Notes: generated by a model not told the origin, from the sequence alone. A DNA stretch of 64,000 nt from Azorinus chamasolen (GCA_963576725.1 OY755241.1:77114701-77178700); one strand, 5' to 3'. Shown: positions 11,089 through 21,058, counted from the first letter of the stretch. Translations and numbers: made by a program.

Positions 11089-11165
11089 TAACCTATTCTC
11101 TCATTGACGACTTTTGATGCCTCTGTAAAAGTCACTCTATGAGTCCATTACAACTCTGATTCTCT
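11089..11165 (+). mobile_element. B MITE left-end fragment
   Basis: TTAACCTATTCTCTCATTGA followed by TGCCTCTGTAAAAGTCACTC matches the first ~70 bp of B; the core is lost. Confidence 0.75.
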
Positions 11166-11202
11166 TGTGATGATATAGAGAGAGATAAAAAAAACCATGC
11201 AA

Positions 11203-11275
11203 AACATTTATCTAGATTCGAACCGGAGATCTTTTATACTCATACGTGTTACCACTAAGCTATTAAACTACATGT
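11203..11275 (-). mobile_element. tRNA-like sequence (SINE head or decayed tRNA)
   Basis: On the minus strand TAGCTTAGTGGTAACACG (A box) and CCGGTTCGAATCTAG (B box) are at tRNA distance. The acceptor arms do not pair well, so it is probably a decayed tRNA or SINE head. Confidence 0.5.
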
Positions 11276-11345
11276 AAGGTAAATACGCACGCACATACGA
11301 ACATACACGCGCACGCACTGACGTACATACGCACGCGCGAACCCA
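11276..11345. repeat. CGCACGCACATACG-like simple repeat
   Basis: Alternating ACGC/ACAT units form a purine-pyrimidine alternating tract. Confidence 0.8.
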
Positions 11346-11497
11346 CGCATATATAAACGAATGTGTCCACATGTCCCGTGCATATGTTAACCATACAATC
11401 ACGAGACTGTCCATACATAGTTGCTTAGCGGGACACGCGCCGAGGATAACCCCGCGCAATTAAGTAGGTCAGGGTCCAGGTCAAATTGTTCGAGTTA
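11345..11497 (+). mobile_element. F-family element (right part)
   Basis: Segments GTGTCCACATGTCCCGTGCA, ACATAGTTGCTTAGCGGGAC and AATTAAGTAGGTCAGGGTCC match in reverse complement the F element inserted at 29657-29887. The left boundary is unclear. Confidence 0.65.
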
Positions 11498-11686
11498 TAC
11501 CCAATACAATACTCTGTACACTGTACTATACACATCGAAGTCTAGACAAGGTAACTATATACATGCATGCAAACACACCCATTTCTAGAAGACAAATACA
11601 GTATAAAATATATTACAGTAAGATGTCGATGCCTGTTTAGGCATGCGACTGCTTACAGGATGAAGACATGCATACAGCTCCTAGAG

Positions 11687-11856
11687 GAACTGGCTGCATG
11701 ACTTTCACCCTGCATTAAGGTACACTGGCTGCATGACGTTCACCCTGCATTAAGGTACACTGGCTGCATGACTTTCACCCTGCATTAAGGTACCACCTGT
11801 CTCCTAGAGGAACTGGCTGCATGACTTTCACCCTGCATTAAGGTACCACCTGTCTG
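11687..11856. repeat. ~45-bp tandem repeat derived from a D core, 4 copies
   Basis: CTGGCTGCATGACTTTCACC followed by CTGCATTAAGGTAC repeats four times, two units with an added CCACCTGTCTCCTAGAGGAA. TTTCACCCTGCATTAAG and CACCTG are D-family core parts. Confidence 0.85.
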
Positions 11857-12492
11857 TAAGATGGATGATGATACTTGTTTAGACTTCGACCTGTCGAGGG
11901 CTTACTGTAATAAACAATACCAAACAAGTTATTACTTAGGTTACTCACCGTATATTGATTCCATAATCCATGCGTACATCATATACCAAACTTAGCATTA
12001 TCACTAGAAATATGTATACGTCCATTGTTTGAAACGCTTAATATCCGTACATGTATACAGTGATGTGTCTTTAATGCGGTCAACTTTCCAAGCAAATGAC
12101 TCCACTGTGTCGAGCTTGGGTATCCAGTGTGGATTTCCCCGGGGTGCTCATCGCGCGCGTCCCATGTAGATCAAGGTACACTTAATGTCTGCGCCGCATT
12201 ACTTACATTCTTGATGGGTTTAAATTTTATGTCACCTTATTTCTAAAACAAGACATGTTACAGTATGATATTCTCCAGTTAATAAATGAATACAGTGTAT
12301 CCAGTAGCTATTGCCGATCGTCATTTCATACGATGTTTCAATCAATCTATCCCATGTTGGGTGCCAATTTCATAGGGTTTGTCATAAAAGGTCTGGTTCT
12401 ATGTGGATATAGATTTTATTCTAAGGGGTCTGAAACAATGCAAAATACTTAAACAAAATGAATATTGGATTTCAATAAATAAAATCCAATAT
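11857..12492. other. unassigned
   Basis: No repeat or gene recognised. A 65-codon frame at 12255-12452 has no motif. Confidence 0.4.
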
Positions 12493-12700
12493 ACATTAAA
12501 ACCTCTCTATGTCGACCACTAAATTGTGTTTATTAATTGGTATTTTGTGCAGGTGGTTGCTTAAAGCAATGTGAAAGTATAACAAAACGCTCCCATAGGA
12601 ACGTTCTGTTTTACTTTCACCTGGCTTTAAGCATCCACCTGTGTTTACCACAAAATACTTGATGCATTTTAGTGGTTGTTATAGAGAGGTTTTACTGTAT
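12493..12700. mobile_element. D MITE, complete
   Basis: TACATTAAAACCTCTCTATG at the left is mirrored by ATAGAGAGGTTTTACTGTAT. The core pairs GCAGGTGGTTGCTTAAAGCA..GTGAAAGT with ACTTTCACCTGGCTTTAAGC, with CCACCTG beyond. TA flanks fit a TA target site. Confidence 0.9.
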
Positions 12701-13316
12701 CTGATTGTCGTACACGACAGGCAAACAAACGTACATGTACGGCGGTGCCTAGCATATTAACACATCTTGCACACATCGTGCGTAAACATTAACTGTAAAA
12801 CAAGAATAATTATGGATGAAATGAAGATATAATTACCTCTGGGTAAAATGATAAATTTCCCTCAGATACAATGTATTTTATAAAACTCTACCCAGTTTAT
12901 GAAACTGGATGTCGACTCGATGTATCGAAAAATACAAACGACCCGCGATTCTCGTGCTTAGAGTTTGTTTTTTTTCCCCTTTACCTAAACCACAATTTGT
13001 TAACTAATATTAATATGTAGTTACAAAAAGACATGTTTCAGTCTTGACTTATACATATTCATTTCTACGCTATGACAAACTTATTGATAGTTAAACAAAA
13101 CGCAAAAAGTACACGTAGATATGTATCTAAACCTATATTTCATGAATATTTATGAAAGAAAAAAATGACGTCATGAATATTAATTAGATTCACTTAAGTA
13201 GTCCCCTTTCGAGTATTGATTTGGACGTGTTAAACCTTTAAGTACTGCATGAGTATAATTATGTATGACAGACCCACTCATTATAAATACAAATTAACTA
13301 AATGAAGTTAGTAAAA
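12701..13316. other. unassigned AT-rich DNA
   Basis: ATGAATATTTATG and ATGACGTCATGAATATTAAT at 13140-13185 resemble the A2 right end, so a decayed A2 copy may lie here; otherwise nothing is recognised. Confidence 0.4.
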
Positions 13317-13782
13317 TACAGCCAAACCCCATTAAAGCGACTGTTCAGTTTGGTATAAATATAGGTATTGGGCACAGGTGACAGCTCCTCTAGGAAATTT
13401 CTGCACGACTTTCACCCTGCATTGAGCAGCCCCTTGTCTGAAGGTATCTTAACCCTTCTCTTGCTGACTTTTAAGATACATTTCTCCTTTACCCATGTCC
13501 TGTCGTATAATTATATATATCTTCAATTCATGCAAATATGCGTCTGTGCAATCACAGCTTTGGAGTACACTGGTTGCAAAATCAACTTGTAAATAATGCA
13601 GACCCTGATTAGACAGCTCCTGCAATATACCTGCCTGTAAATAGTGCAGATCCTGATGAGACAGTGTCTGCAGGAGCTGTCTCATCAGGGTCATCACTAT
13701 TTACAGGTAGGTATATTGACGCGAACAGCAAGAGAACTGCTAATTCCTCTCCAGAATTCCTGCTTAGATGGGTTTTACTGTA
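13317..13782. mobile_element. D-related MITE interrupted by a C MITE
   Basis: Left part 13317-13448 (AGCCAAACCCCATTAAAGCG..CACCCTGCATTGAGCAG) and right part 13744-13782 (CCAGAATTCCTGCTTAGATG..GGTTTTACTGTA) join into a D-type element like 48755-48960, where GTATCTAAATTCTTATC..CCAGAATTCCGG is continuous. The C MITE sits exactly at the interrupted point. Confidence 0.8.
13449..13743 (+). mobile_element. C MITE nested in the D-type element
   Basis: It begins TTAACCCTTCTCTTGCTGAC and ends AACAGCAAGAGAACTGCTAA (a degenerate GGGTTAA). The core AAATAGTGCAGATCCTGATG..GAGACAG pairs with CTGTCTCATCAGGGTCATCA. A second, diverged half-core precedes it (13590-13625). Confidence 0.85.
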
Positions 13783-13804
13783 TACAACTATACAAAATAA
13801 TATA

Positions 13805-13931
13805 GAATGAGATCTATGCTATTCTATAAGCAAATAGACACACTCTGATCAGACGGCTCTTTCATGAGCTGTCTCTTTAGGGTCTGCTCGGCGAAGATGT
13901 CAAGTGGTGTCCCTATCGCGTAAGGGGTTAA
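13805..13931. mobile_element. A2 MITE fragment
   Basis: Contains AAGCAAATAGACACACTCTG..GACGGCTCTTTCATGAGCTG and ends GCGTAAGGGGTTAA. Confidence 0.6.
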
Positions 13932-14147
13932 ATCGATCGTTTAACTTATACATGTAACTAAAATCTGTGAACACCTACCAGACATGTAAAGCGGTGGGTG
14001 AAGAGAGGGGGAGACAACTGCTTCGAGGTTGTACAGAGCCGTGTAGTAGGTATCCTCGGTGGAACTGTAAACACTGAAGAGGCAGCCAAGAAGTCCAGAA
14101 GCTTAAAAAGTCAGACCACAAATATCTAAAACAGTTCTTATGTGTAT
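13932..14147. other. unassigned
   Basis: Slightly GC-richer than its surroundings, with no recognised repeat or reading frame. Confidence 0.4.
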
Positions 14148-14343
14148 TACAGTAGAACCTGTCTTAAGCGGCCATCAAAAAGGTATTTTGATGAGCCTGT
14201 AAGACAGCAGGTAGCTTAATGCATGTCAAGTTTCAGAAAGCTCTATAGGGACTTTCTGCATTACTCTTGCCCTGCATTAAACAACCACATACTTTTCAAG
14301 ACCCCGTGATCAATAAATGAATGACCGCTGAAGACAAACATTG
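14148..14343. mobile_element. D MITE
   Basis: TACAGTAGAACCTGTCTTAA at the left; the right end GAATGACCGCTGAAGACA is diverged. The core contains GGTAGCTTAATGCATGTCAA, AGCTCTATAGGGACTTTCTG and CCTGCATTAAACAACCAC. Confidence 0.8.
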
Positions 14344-14360
14344 TAAACCCATACTATCTG

Positions 14361-14856
14361 CCAGTGTCTGCAGTGTTTGACACCTATCAGACTGTCTGCC
14401 GTGTTTGACACCTATCAGACTACCTGCCAGTGTATGCAGTGTTTGACACCTATCAGACTACCTGCCAGTGTCTGCAGTGTTTGACACCTATCAGACTACA
14501 TGCCAGTGTCTGCAGTGTTTGACACCTATCAGACTACCTGCCAGTGTCTGCAGTGTTTGACACCTATCAGACTACCTGCCAGTGTATGCAGTGTTTGACA
14601 CTTATCAGACTACCTGCCAGTGTCTGCAGTGTTTGACACCTATCAGACTACCTGCCAGTGTATGCAGTGTTTGACACCTATCAGACCACCTGCCAGTGTA
14701 TGCAGTGTTTGACACCTATCAGTGTCTGCAGTGTTTGCCACCTATTAGACTACCTGCCAGTATCTGCCGTGTTTGACACCTATCAGACTACCTGCCAGTG
14801 TCTGTCGTGTTTGGTATCTATCAGACTACCTGCCAGTGTCTGCAGTGTTTGACACT
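14361..14856. repeat. 38-bp minisatellite, ~13 copies
   Basis: CTGCAGTGTTTGACACCTAT followed by CAGACTACCTGCCAGTGT repeats about 13 times; a few units are shortened (near 14390 and 14720). A 64-codon frame is a repeat by-product. Confidence 0.95.
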
Positions 14857-15093
14857 TGTGGAAATTTATTCTCGTGGAAAAGGGTATAATTGCATTGAAA
14901 ACAGTAAAGACTCAGATCAGCCTTTGGGGTTCTGCACTGTTTAACATCCATCAGAATCAGTAGAATGGTGTTATTTGTCTTTCAACACTGGCTAACACTT
15001 GACTGCAGATCTCATCATAGAGGTGCTGTGTAATCTGTATCTATACTATTTGCAATGCGATGAGAAATATATATCGTCAAATTATAACAACAG
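14857..15093. other. unassigned
   Basis: Nothing recognised apart from short CAGACTCAGATCAG-like motifs. Confidence 0.35.
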
Positions 15094-15165
15094 TTAACCC
15101 ATTCCCGCATATTGACGTCTCTGTAAAAGTCATTTTTTGAAACCATTCTGATAAATAGAACACCG
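15094..15165 (+). mobile_element. B MITE left fragment
   Basis: TTAACCCATTCCCGCATATT..CTCTGTAAAAGTCATTTTTT..AAACCATTCTGATAAATAGA; the rest is replaced by the following minisatellite. Confidence 0.8.
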
Positions 15166-15290
15166 TGGATAAAACATCCGTGCTGCTTGAACCAACACGT
15201 GGATAAACCTTTAGGCTGCTAGGCCAAACACGTGGTTAAACCTTTAGGCTGCTAGGCCCAACACGTGGATAAAACATTTAGGCTGCTTGG
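15166..15290. repeat. ~34-bp minisatellite, 3.5 copies
   Basis: AACACGTGGATAAACCTTTA followed by GGCTGCTAGGCC repeats. It begins exactly where the B MITE breaks off. Confidence 0.85.
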
Positions 15291-15379
15291 TGTACATTTC
15301 GTACACTCAAAACATGTACATTACCACTTCCAAACACATCAGTGTTGATTTTGCCCCTAAGGGATTAGTCCAAGGAAAG

Positions 15380-15500
15380 ATTTGTTAGCCCTTAGCCTGT
15401 TAACCAAGACCTGATTAGCATTTGCAAACATCTAGGACCCAGATGAGACGCTGGGGATCCAAGCTGTTTGACACTCCGTCATTAGTTTCTCAAAAGCTTT
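15380..15500. mobile_element. E foldback element (diverged)
   Basis: GCATTTGCAAACATCTAGGA..CAGATGAGACGCTGGGGATCC and CAAGCTGTTTGACACTCCGT are the E pattern (arms TTTGCAAACA..GGAYCCAGATGAGACG / GGATCCAAGCTGTTTGAC). Confidence 0.65.
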
Positions 15501-15582
15501 TCAAATCTGAACCGGTCAATATTGTACCACATCCAGATTGGAGCAGGCACTATTCTCTTTAATGCAAAGGGGTAAGGAATGA

Positions 15583-15800
15583 TTAACCCTTTACTTCGTA
15601 TAAATGTGTTTCATGCATTTGCAAACAGAGTAGATCCAGCTATAGGAGCCGTCTGATCAGGGTCTGCTCTGTTTGCTAATGGAATTTGAACGATCTGTTT
15701 CTTTACTTTCTAAAATAACTACAATGTTCCACTTTCCATATGTTATATATAAAAAACTAATTTGACATTTGGAATTAACATACAACAGGGAAAGGGTTAA
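15583..15800 (+). mobile_element. A MITE, complete (TTAA-bounded)
   Basis: TTAACCCTTTACTTCGTATA..GCAAACAGAGTAGATCCAGC..GTCTGATCAGGGTCTGCTCT..GGCTACAATGTTCCAC-type interior, ending ACAACAGGGAAAGGGTTAA. It shares the A interior but has an A2-like first line. Confidence 0.85.
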
Positions 15801-15879
15801 CACGGGGACACTTATCCGCCGCACGGTTATGTGTATACACCATACATATACCAATCCTAAACTAGAAGAAGTGTCGCTA

Positions 15880-16120
15880 GGGTTAAAGTTCAATTTATTC
15901 TCTAACAATCAGCACTGGGCGAATTTCGTGGAAAGGTGTGAAGTTTCGTGACATGTGTTCTGTCTATATCGCATTGGACACGACGAGATCACGTGATAAG
16001 CATCCCGCGAATTCAAAACGTATTCTTCGCCATACAGATCGCATGTGTTGTAAAGATAGGAACAAAGATAGGAAACGGCGGACATAGCAATACACACCAT
16101 GGGCCATTTGGGTGGTAAGT
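15880..16120 (+). promoter_or_regulatory. possible TATA-less promoter and first exon (ATG at 16099, GT donor at 16115)
   Basis: This repeat-free block has more CpG than its surroundings. CACCATGG at 16095-16102 is an ideal vertebrate-type Kozak context; five codons later (MGHLG, phase 1) stands a perfect splice donor GTAAGT at 16115-16120. I recognise neither the peptide nor a following exon. It may be the 5' exon of a gene whose remaining exons lie outside, or a chance match. Confidence 0.25.
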
Positions 16121-16164
16121 GTAAAATTGTTTGTGTTCGTTTCATGTTTAAGTACAGCCGTCAA

Positions 16165-16290
16165 GATGAGATGCGTAAATTAAAACATTTTCAAGAATAG
16201 CTTCTTTATTTCTCCGCCAAACCCTTTGTTGTGACGTCTCTTGACTCGTCACACCACAGGGTTTGGTGCAGAGTGACGAGTTTAGTATTT
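16165..16290. mobile_element. J foldback element
   Basis: CGCCAAACCCTTTGTTGTGA is mirrored by TCACACCACAGGGTTTGGTG around CGTCTCTTGACTCG. Related copies: 23540-23640, 35890-36005, 50690-50790, 56395-56490. All are preceded or followed by TTAAAACATTTTC-like sequence where preserved. Confidence 0.75.
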
Positions 16291-16372
16291 GAGTACCCAC
16301 CATTGCCTCTTGCTCTGAATGTTAAAATCAGTTTGGTTTTCTTATGTCTTATATTTGCCATAGATGATAAGA

Positions 16373-16500
16373 ACAGGCGGTTGCATGATGCAGAACTCCT
16401 ATAGAAGCTTTCGTATAACTTTCATCCTGCATTAAGCAAACACCTGCCTTCAAGACCCAGAATAAGACTTAATTGTAATGTAGACATGATTTACTGTATA
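16373..16500. mobile_element. D MITE (left end lost)
   Basis: CAGGCGGTTGCATGATGCAG..CTTTCATCCTGCATTAAGCA..CACCTGCC, ending GACATGATTTACTGTATA. Confidence 0.75.
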
Positions 16501-16730
16501 ATGGATGTTTTTCGCGCCTTTATTTGGTTTACCATTTGCCAATGTAATAATTGTGCCATATTTATAAAGTAGGTTTAGCTGTTTGTAGATTAATGTTATG
16601 TGTTCATATCGTTGGTCGGCTCTAAATGACCACCAGTGTCGATGGGACTAGTAAAACACCATTCATTCATTCATATTCTTGAGAGTAGTGATCCTTTCTC
16701 AGCCAAACATTTTCATTGGCTGCTATGTTA
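16501..16730. other. unassigned
   Basis: No recognised feature. Confidence 0.35.
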
Positions 16731-16784
16731 TCCCCCCCTCTCTCTCTCTCTCTCTCCCTCTCTCTCCTTCCTCTCTCTCTCTCG
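16731..16784. repeat. TC microsatellite
   Basis: (CT)n with a few interruptions; it replaces the left end of the following A MITE. Confidence 0.9.
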
Positions 16785-17014
16785 TGCTTTCACGCATTTG
16801 TAAACAGAGTAGACCCAGATCAGACGGCTCCTAGCTAGAAGAGCCGTCTGATCAGGGTCTGCTCTGTTTGCTGATGAAATTTGATAGATCTATTTCCTTA
16901 CTTTCTTAAATGGCTACAATGTTCCACCTTCCATTTTTCAATTTAACTACTTTGTTCACGAATATTCAACAGGTATGGATATTTGAAATAAATATAGAAC
17001 AGGGAAAGGGTTAA
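16785..17014 (+). mobile_element. A MITE (left end replaced by TC repeat), inserted in B
   Basis: TTTCACGCATTTGTAAACAG..CAGACGGCTCCTAGCTAGAA..AATATAGAACAGGGAAAGGG then TTAA. Its right TTAA runs straight into CTAGAGAAAAGG, the B interior on the minus strand, so it occupies the same B TTAA site as the insertion at 18628. Confidence 0.85.
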
Positions 17015-17120
17015 CTAGAGAAAAGGAAAAGTTTAGAATCTTGGTTTTTTTTTAAATCATTGTGATAAACAGAGCATCTGCAGAGGCGTAGAAAGGCGTA
17101 TTTATGGGGGAAAGGGTTAA
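17015..17120 (-). mobile_element. B MITE remainder (host of the A insertion)
   Basis: CTAGAGAAAAGGAAAAGTTT..AAATCATTGTGATAAACAGA..GCAGAGGCGTAGAAAGGCGT..GGGGGAAAGGGTTAA. Most of the core palindrome is deleted. Confidence 0.8.
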
Positions 17121-17230
17121 AGACTTCGAATAAATACTGAAAAGGAGCATTTAGTAATTTACCATAGAAAAGAAGCATTTTAGAACTGTGTAGTTTTGAA
17201 ACCATTGTGATAGACTAAGCATTTGCCCCT
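17121..17230 (-). mobile_element. B MITE interior fragment
   Basis: GAATAAATACTGAAAAGGAG..TTAGAACTGTGTAGTTTTGA..AAACCATTGTGATAGACT are B interior parts; no end is left. Confidence 0.65.
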
Positions 17231-17333
17231 TGGACCTCAGCCTGAACAGTAATTGTTGTTTAACCCTTTGAGTGATGAAGTTTATCTCAGCCTATTCAAT
17301 ATAAATCTTGGACTGATACTTTGCTAGAGTATT

Positions 17334-17587
17334 TTAACCCTTTTCTTCATAAATATACTTTTTCTAAGCCTTTGCAAACAGAATAGACCCAGATCATTCG
17401 GCTCCTATGGGAGCCATTTGATCAGGGTCTGCTCTGTTGCTTATGAAATAATTAAGATATGAAATAATGATTCTACAGTTTCTTCTTTGGCAAATATTGT
17501 ATGTGTTAATATTCCACTATAGAAATTTATCTAATTAATATTCATGTTTTAATTTCTTTCATGAATATCCATGGTGTAAAGGGTTAA
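17334..17587 (+). mobile_element. A2 MITE, complete
   Basis: TTAACCCTTTTCTTCATAAA..GCAAACAGAATAGACCCAGA..GATCAGGGTCTGCTCTGTTG..ATGAATATCCATGGTGTAAA then GGGTTAA; 254 bp. Confidence 0.9.
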
Positions 17588-17738
17588 ATGACAAATGTAT
17601 TTGCAAAGCTACAACTGATGTCATCCACCAGCAGGAAGTGTTTCTTACACAGACTGCAGCAAGGCAATACGGCAATTTTATTACATTGTTTTATGGTCTA
17701 TTCAGTATAAAAAGATTGACTTTGCTGGAGGACTAGCT

Positions 17739-17967
17739 GTAACCCTTTACTCCATAAATACAAAGAAAGTCGACAAATCAGATGGTTCTAATAGAAGCTG
17801 TCTGATCAGTGTCTACTCTGTTTGCTTATGTTATGGTATAGAAATGATTCTACACTTTCTGCCATGGCCAAAATTTCCGGTGTCCATGGGCTATTATAAC
17901 AATTAATGATAAATCTATTCATGGTGTCATTATTTCTTACATGAATATTCATGGAGTAAATGGTTAA
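17739..17967 (+). mobile_element. A2 MITE
   Basis: GTAACCCTTTACTCCATAAA..TCAGATGGTTCTAATAGAAG..CTGATCAGTGTCTACTCTGT..TTTCTGCCATGGCCAAAATT..ATTCATGGAGTAAATGGTTAA. One core arm is partly deleted. Confidence 0.85.
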
Positions 17968-18107
17968 ATGACAAACAGTTCAGACCCTGATCTCCCCAGG
18001 TACCCTCCTGTCTGTATCTACATTATTTACAAGTTCAATTGTTTCCCCAATTCAGATGTCTAAAGAAAACTAGTCAGTTGCAGGTGTGACTCCATTTTTT
18101 GGTGCTT

Positions 18108-18495
18108 TGTATTTTTATACGCCCGTTTGAAAAAACGGGACGTATTATGGAATGGCGCTGCCTGTCTGTAAGTCTGTCTGTAACATCTCTTACTCAAGCT
18201 CCGCTTAGTGGATCTTTCCCAAATTTAACCACAATGTTTATCTGGACATGCTACAGTAGCATGCCCATCCCTGGTATGTACATCAAAGGTCAAGGTCACA
18301 CAGTTGGACTTAGAATTTGCGTTTAGTAAAAATGTTAACCTGTCAGTTTGTTTGTAACATCTCTAACTCAAGTTCTGCTTGGTGGATCCTTCTCAAATCT
18401 CACCACATTGTTTATCTGGGCATGCTACAGTAGCATGGGTGTTTCCCGGTACGTTTATCCAAGATCAAGGTTGCACAATTGGACTTAGTAAGTCC
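18108..18495. mobile_element. unclassified repeat with ATACGCCCGTTT hairpin and two ~190-bp units
   Basis: It starts with the hairpin ATACGCCCGTTTGAAAAAACGGGACGTAT (~18118-18146). Two diverged units follow, each with TGTAACATCTCT.ACTCAAG, a TGGATC.TTC.CAAATxT.ACCACA block, TTTATCTGG.CATGCTACAGT and a CAAGGT.ACACAxTTGGACTTA block. I associate it with a common marine-invertebrate repeat (recollection). Confidence 0.75.
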
Positions 18496-18576
18496 ACTTA
18501 TTTACATAACCCTTTGAGATACTTAAGCTTTGAAACTTGGAACACTTGTTCACCATCAGAAGCTTCATCTGTATTT

Positions 18577-18936
18577 CATCGCAATGGTTTCAGAACAGCA
18601 CAACTCTAAAATATTCATTTTCTCTAGTTAACCCTTTCCCTGTTCTCTGTTTAATTTCAATACCTACTGAATATTCATTGACAAAATATTTAGAAAGAAA
18701 TATAGAAGGTGGAACATTGTAGACATTTTAGAAAGCAAAGAATCAGATATATCAACTTCTATTAGCAAAGAGAGTAGACGCTGATCAGACGGCTCCTAGG
18801 AACCGTCTGATCTGGGTCTACTCTGTTTGCAAATGCGTGAAAACACGTTTATACAAGGGAAAGGGTTAATGCTCCTTTTCGGTCAATTTATTCAAAAAGG
18901 TTGGATCTAAAAATAGCCTGTAAGGGAATGGGTTAA
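18577..18936 (+). mobile_element. B MITE fragment carrying a nested A MITE
   Basis: TTCATCGCAATGGTTTCAGA..ATTCATTTTCTCTAG on the left and TGCTCCTTTTCGGTCAATTT..AGCCTGTAAGGGAATGGGTTAA on the right join into the normal B right half; compare CTCTAGTTAATGTTCC inside 9840-10067. Confidence 0.9.
18628..18869 (-). mobile_element. A MITE inserted at a TTAA inside B
   Basis: A complete A element on the minus strand, TTAACCCTTTCCCTGTTCTC to ATACAAGGGAAAGGGTTAA. The duplicated tetranucleotide TTAA on both sides and the intact empty site elsewhere in the window show the target-site duplication directly. Confidence 0.95.
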
Positions 18937-18947
18937 ATCTTTTAGCC

Positions 18948-19165
18948 CTTTACCTCATGAACACTTATAGTCCAATTCATGGCCTTAAATATTTATTAGC
19001 TTAATTTTGATAATTGCCAATTATAACAAGGAATGTTTTGGCCATTTCAGAATCCGTAAAACCAGATCTACATGAAAAATAGATTATTTGGTCAAGGCAG
19101 AAACTAGAATCATAATCATCAGAGCAGACCCGTTATCAGATGACTCCTTTATCTACACAGTAAAA
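18948..19165 (-). mobile_element. decayed A2 MITE
   Basis: TTAGCCCTTTACCTCATGAA..TGTTTTGGCCATTTCAGAAT..AGCAGACCCGTTATCAGATG. The A2 interior is recognisable but the right end is lost. Confidence 0.55.
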
Positions 19166-19700
19166 GGTAAATCTATAGTAAATATCAAATATTTTCTGTA
19201 TTTCTCAGCCAGGCCCTATCTTGATAGTAATTGTTAGGAAAAAAGAAATTGAAGAAAACTCCACTTCAAAAATAATTTTATCAGAAAACATTCTGTTTTG
19301 GAACAAAAAGATTAAACCATGAGAATCAAATAAAGAATGTGTGCATTTTCCACAGTATCCATATGCCAGACAATTTAGCTTGTGTGTGTAAATAAAATTG
19401 TCTTTCGCTAGCTATTCAGTTTGCAAAATGTGTTGCCTGGTTAAAACAGTTTAGATGCTTACGACAATTTGAGTCACATGCATTTTATCTGGATCCAAAC
19501 TGTTTCTAATTAATATGTCATCTTTTATTTACAGTAAAACCCCTTATACTTGTGTAAGACCTTGGGATAGTCGAGGAGAGCTATGATGTAGTAGTGCTGT
19601 ACTGACGTCGGACCTTGAGCTGGCCCATACTGATGAGCTACGATACAGTAGGCCTTTACTGGAGCTGCCCTCCTACTTATCACACATATTTCAGTGACGT
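19166..19700. other. unassigned
   Basis: AT-rich, no named repeat. CAGTAAAACCCCTTATAC at about 19534 looks like a lone D-type or similar terminus. Confidence 0.35.
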
Positions 19701-20500
19701 GTACCCTAATTGCCCTAAGTATTCAGACACATAATGTCACCTGTCCATGGGTTTGACAATTTCACATCTTTGTGCTTACTTTAAAATAGACATGAAATTA
19801 CATAGCTAACAGTGCAGACTCAGATCAAAATGCCCCAGTTTGATCTAGGTCTGCACTATTTGCCCATGTTTGTCTTGTCCAATTGCACAGGGTAACTAGC
19901 GTATACTCATTCACACATACATACATATACACACACATACACTTTTACCACTTTAGTTAAGGCTGATTCTTTGAATGCTTAATTATCATAGCAAACAGCA
20001 GACCCTGATCAAACAGCTCCTATAGGAAGGAGCCAACTGAACTGGATCTACTCTGTTTGCAAAGATGTAGAAAGGCGTATTTATGGAGTAAAGTGTTAAA
20101 AATGATACCCATTAGGTATGAAATGATTAGTCGTTTGCTAGGGGATTTTGAATGACACAGTGCAGACCTTGATCAGAAGGGTTATGTAGGAGCCCTTTGA
20201 TCTGGGTCTACTCTGCTTGTAAATGCCAGTTAACCCTGTTCCTGTATTCAAAGGGTTGAATTGAGAATAATAGATTGATGCTACTTAGGCTTGTCTGTCC
20301 AAATGGACTGAGAAACCAAAGACAGTTATTCTTTGTACGGAATTCTAGCCTCGAAGGATTTGGTGTGCTGGAGAATCTTGAATAACAAGCAGTGCATATC
20401 CTGATCAGAGAGCTCCTTCAGTTGACCTCTGTCTTGGTCTACACTGTTTGCAAATGCTGGTTAATTCATCCTCCACTTTCAAGTGGTTAAACCACTCTTA
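19701..20500. repeat. series of decayed palindrome-core MITEs
   Basis: GTGCAGACTCAGATCAAAAT/TTTGATCTAGGTCTGCACTA (19818-19862), CAGCAGACCCTGATCAAACA..GTAAAGTGTTAA (19990-20098), GTGCAGACCTTGATCAGAAG (20160-20225) and GTGCATATCCTGATCAGAGA (20393-20460) are separate decayed copies. CCCTAAGTATTCAGACAC near 19715 is a K-type end. Confidence 0.6.
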
Positions 20501-21058
20501 TTCAACTCTCTTGATTTTGTGATAGTTTGACTGTGGTCTTGAACTCTCGTGCCTATTCCAGTAAGCCTCAGAACCACATTAAGTTGTGCATGACTGTAAA
20601 TGATTTAAATATGAACACCCAATTTTGACTGGTCATGGGGCAGATATCAAAAGCACAAATCCGCAAACCCACACAACAATAGATCAATTAGGGGTAAAGC
20701 TATAGAAGCCTGGCAAATCTCTGACGATTTACTTATGGGTTATTAATTTATCTCATGTTGGTAAACTGTTTTCTTTCAATCTGTACTTTGACATAGAAAT
20801 GTGCTTCAAATTTTCTACAACCTTAATTAGTTATGCAATAATGTTGAAATCTGTAAGTACCCTTTTTTCCATCATGGGGTATGGAATTCATAAAACTTTC
20901 ACGGTTTTAATTTGATTGTTCAGTCAATGACAAGTTACTTGAATAAAACAATTTGCCAACAAAGGTCTCCATGATATCTTGGTAGGGATAAGAACGCATT
21001 GGTGATTTTCATTTTTCTAGATCATTAATTTGAAGAAACATATTTTTCTATTAACAGT
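20501..21058. other. unassigned AT-rich DNA
   Basis: No recognised feature. Confidence 0.4.

Noticed and set aside
10809..11497. LTR retrotransposon with direct GGGTCCAGGTCAAATTGTT repeats
   Set aside because: The direct repeats are only ~28 bp and belong to the F element; no primer-binding site, TG..CA ends or coding region.
13590..13743. Ribozyme or riboswitch suggested by CTGATGAGACAG hairpins
   Set aside because: These are C MITE core palindromes; the conserved ribozyme bases after the hairpin are absent.
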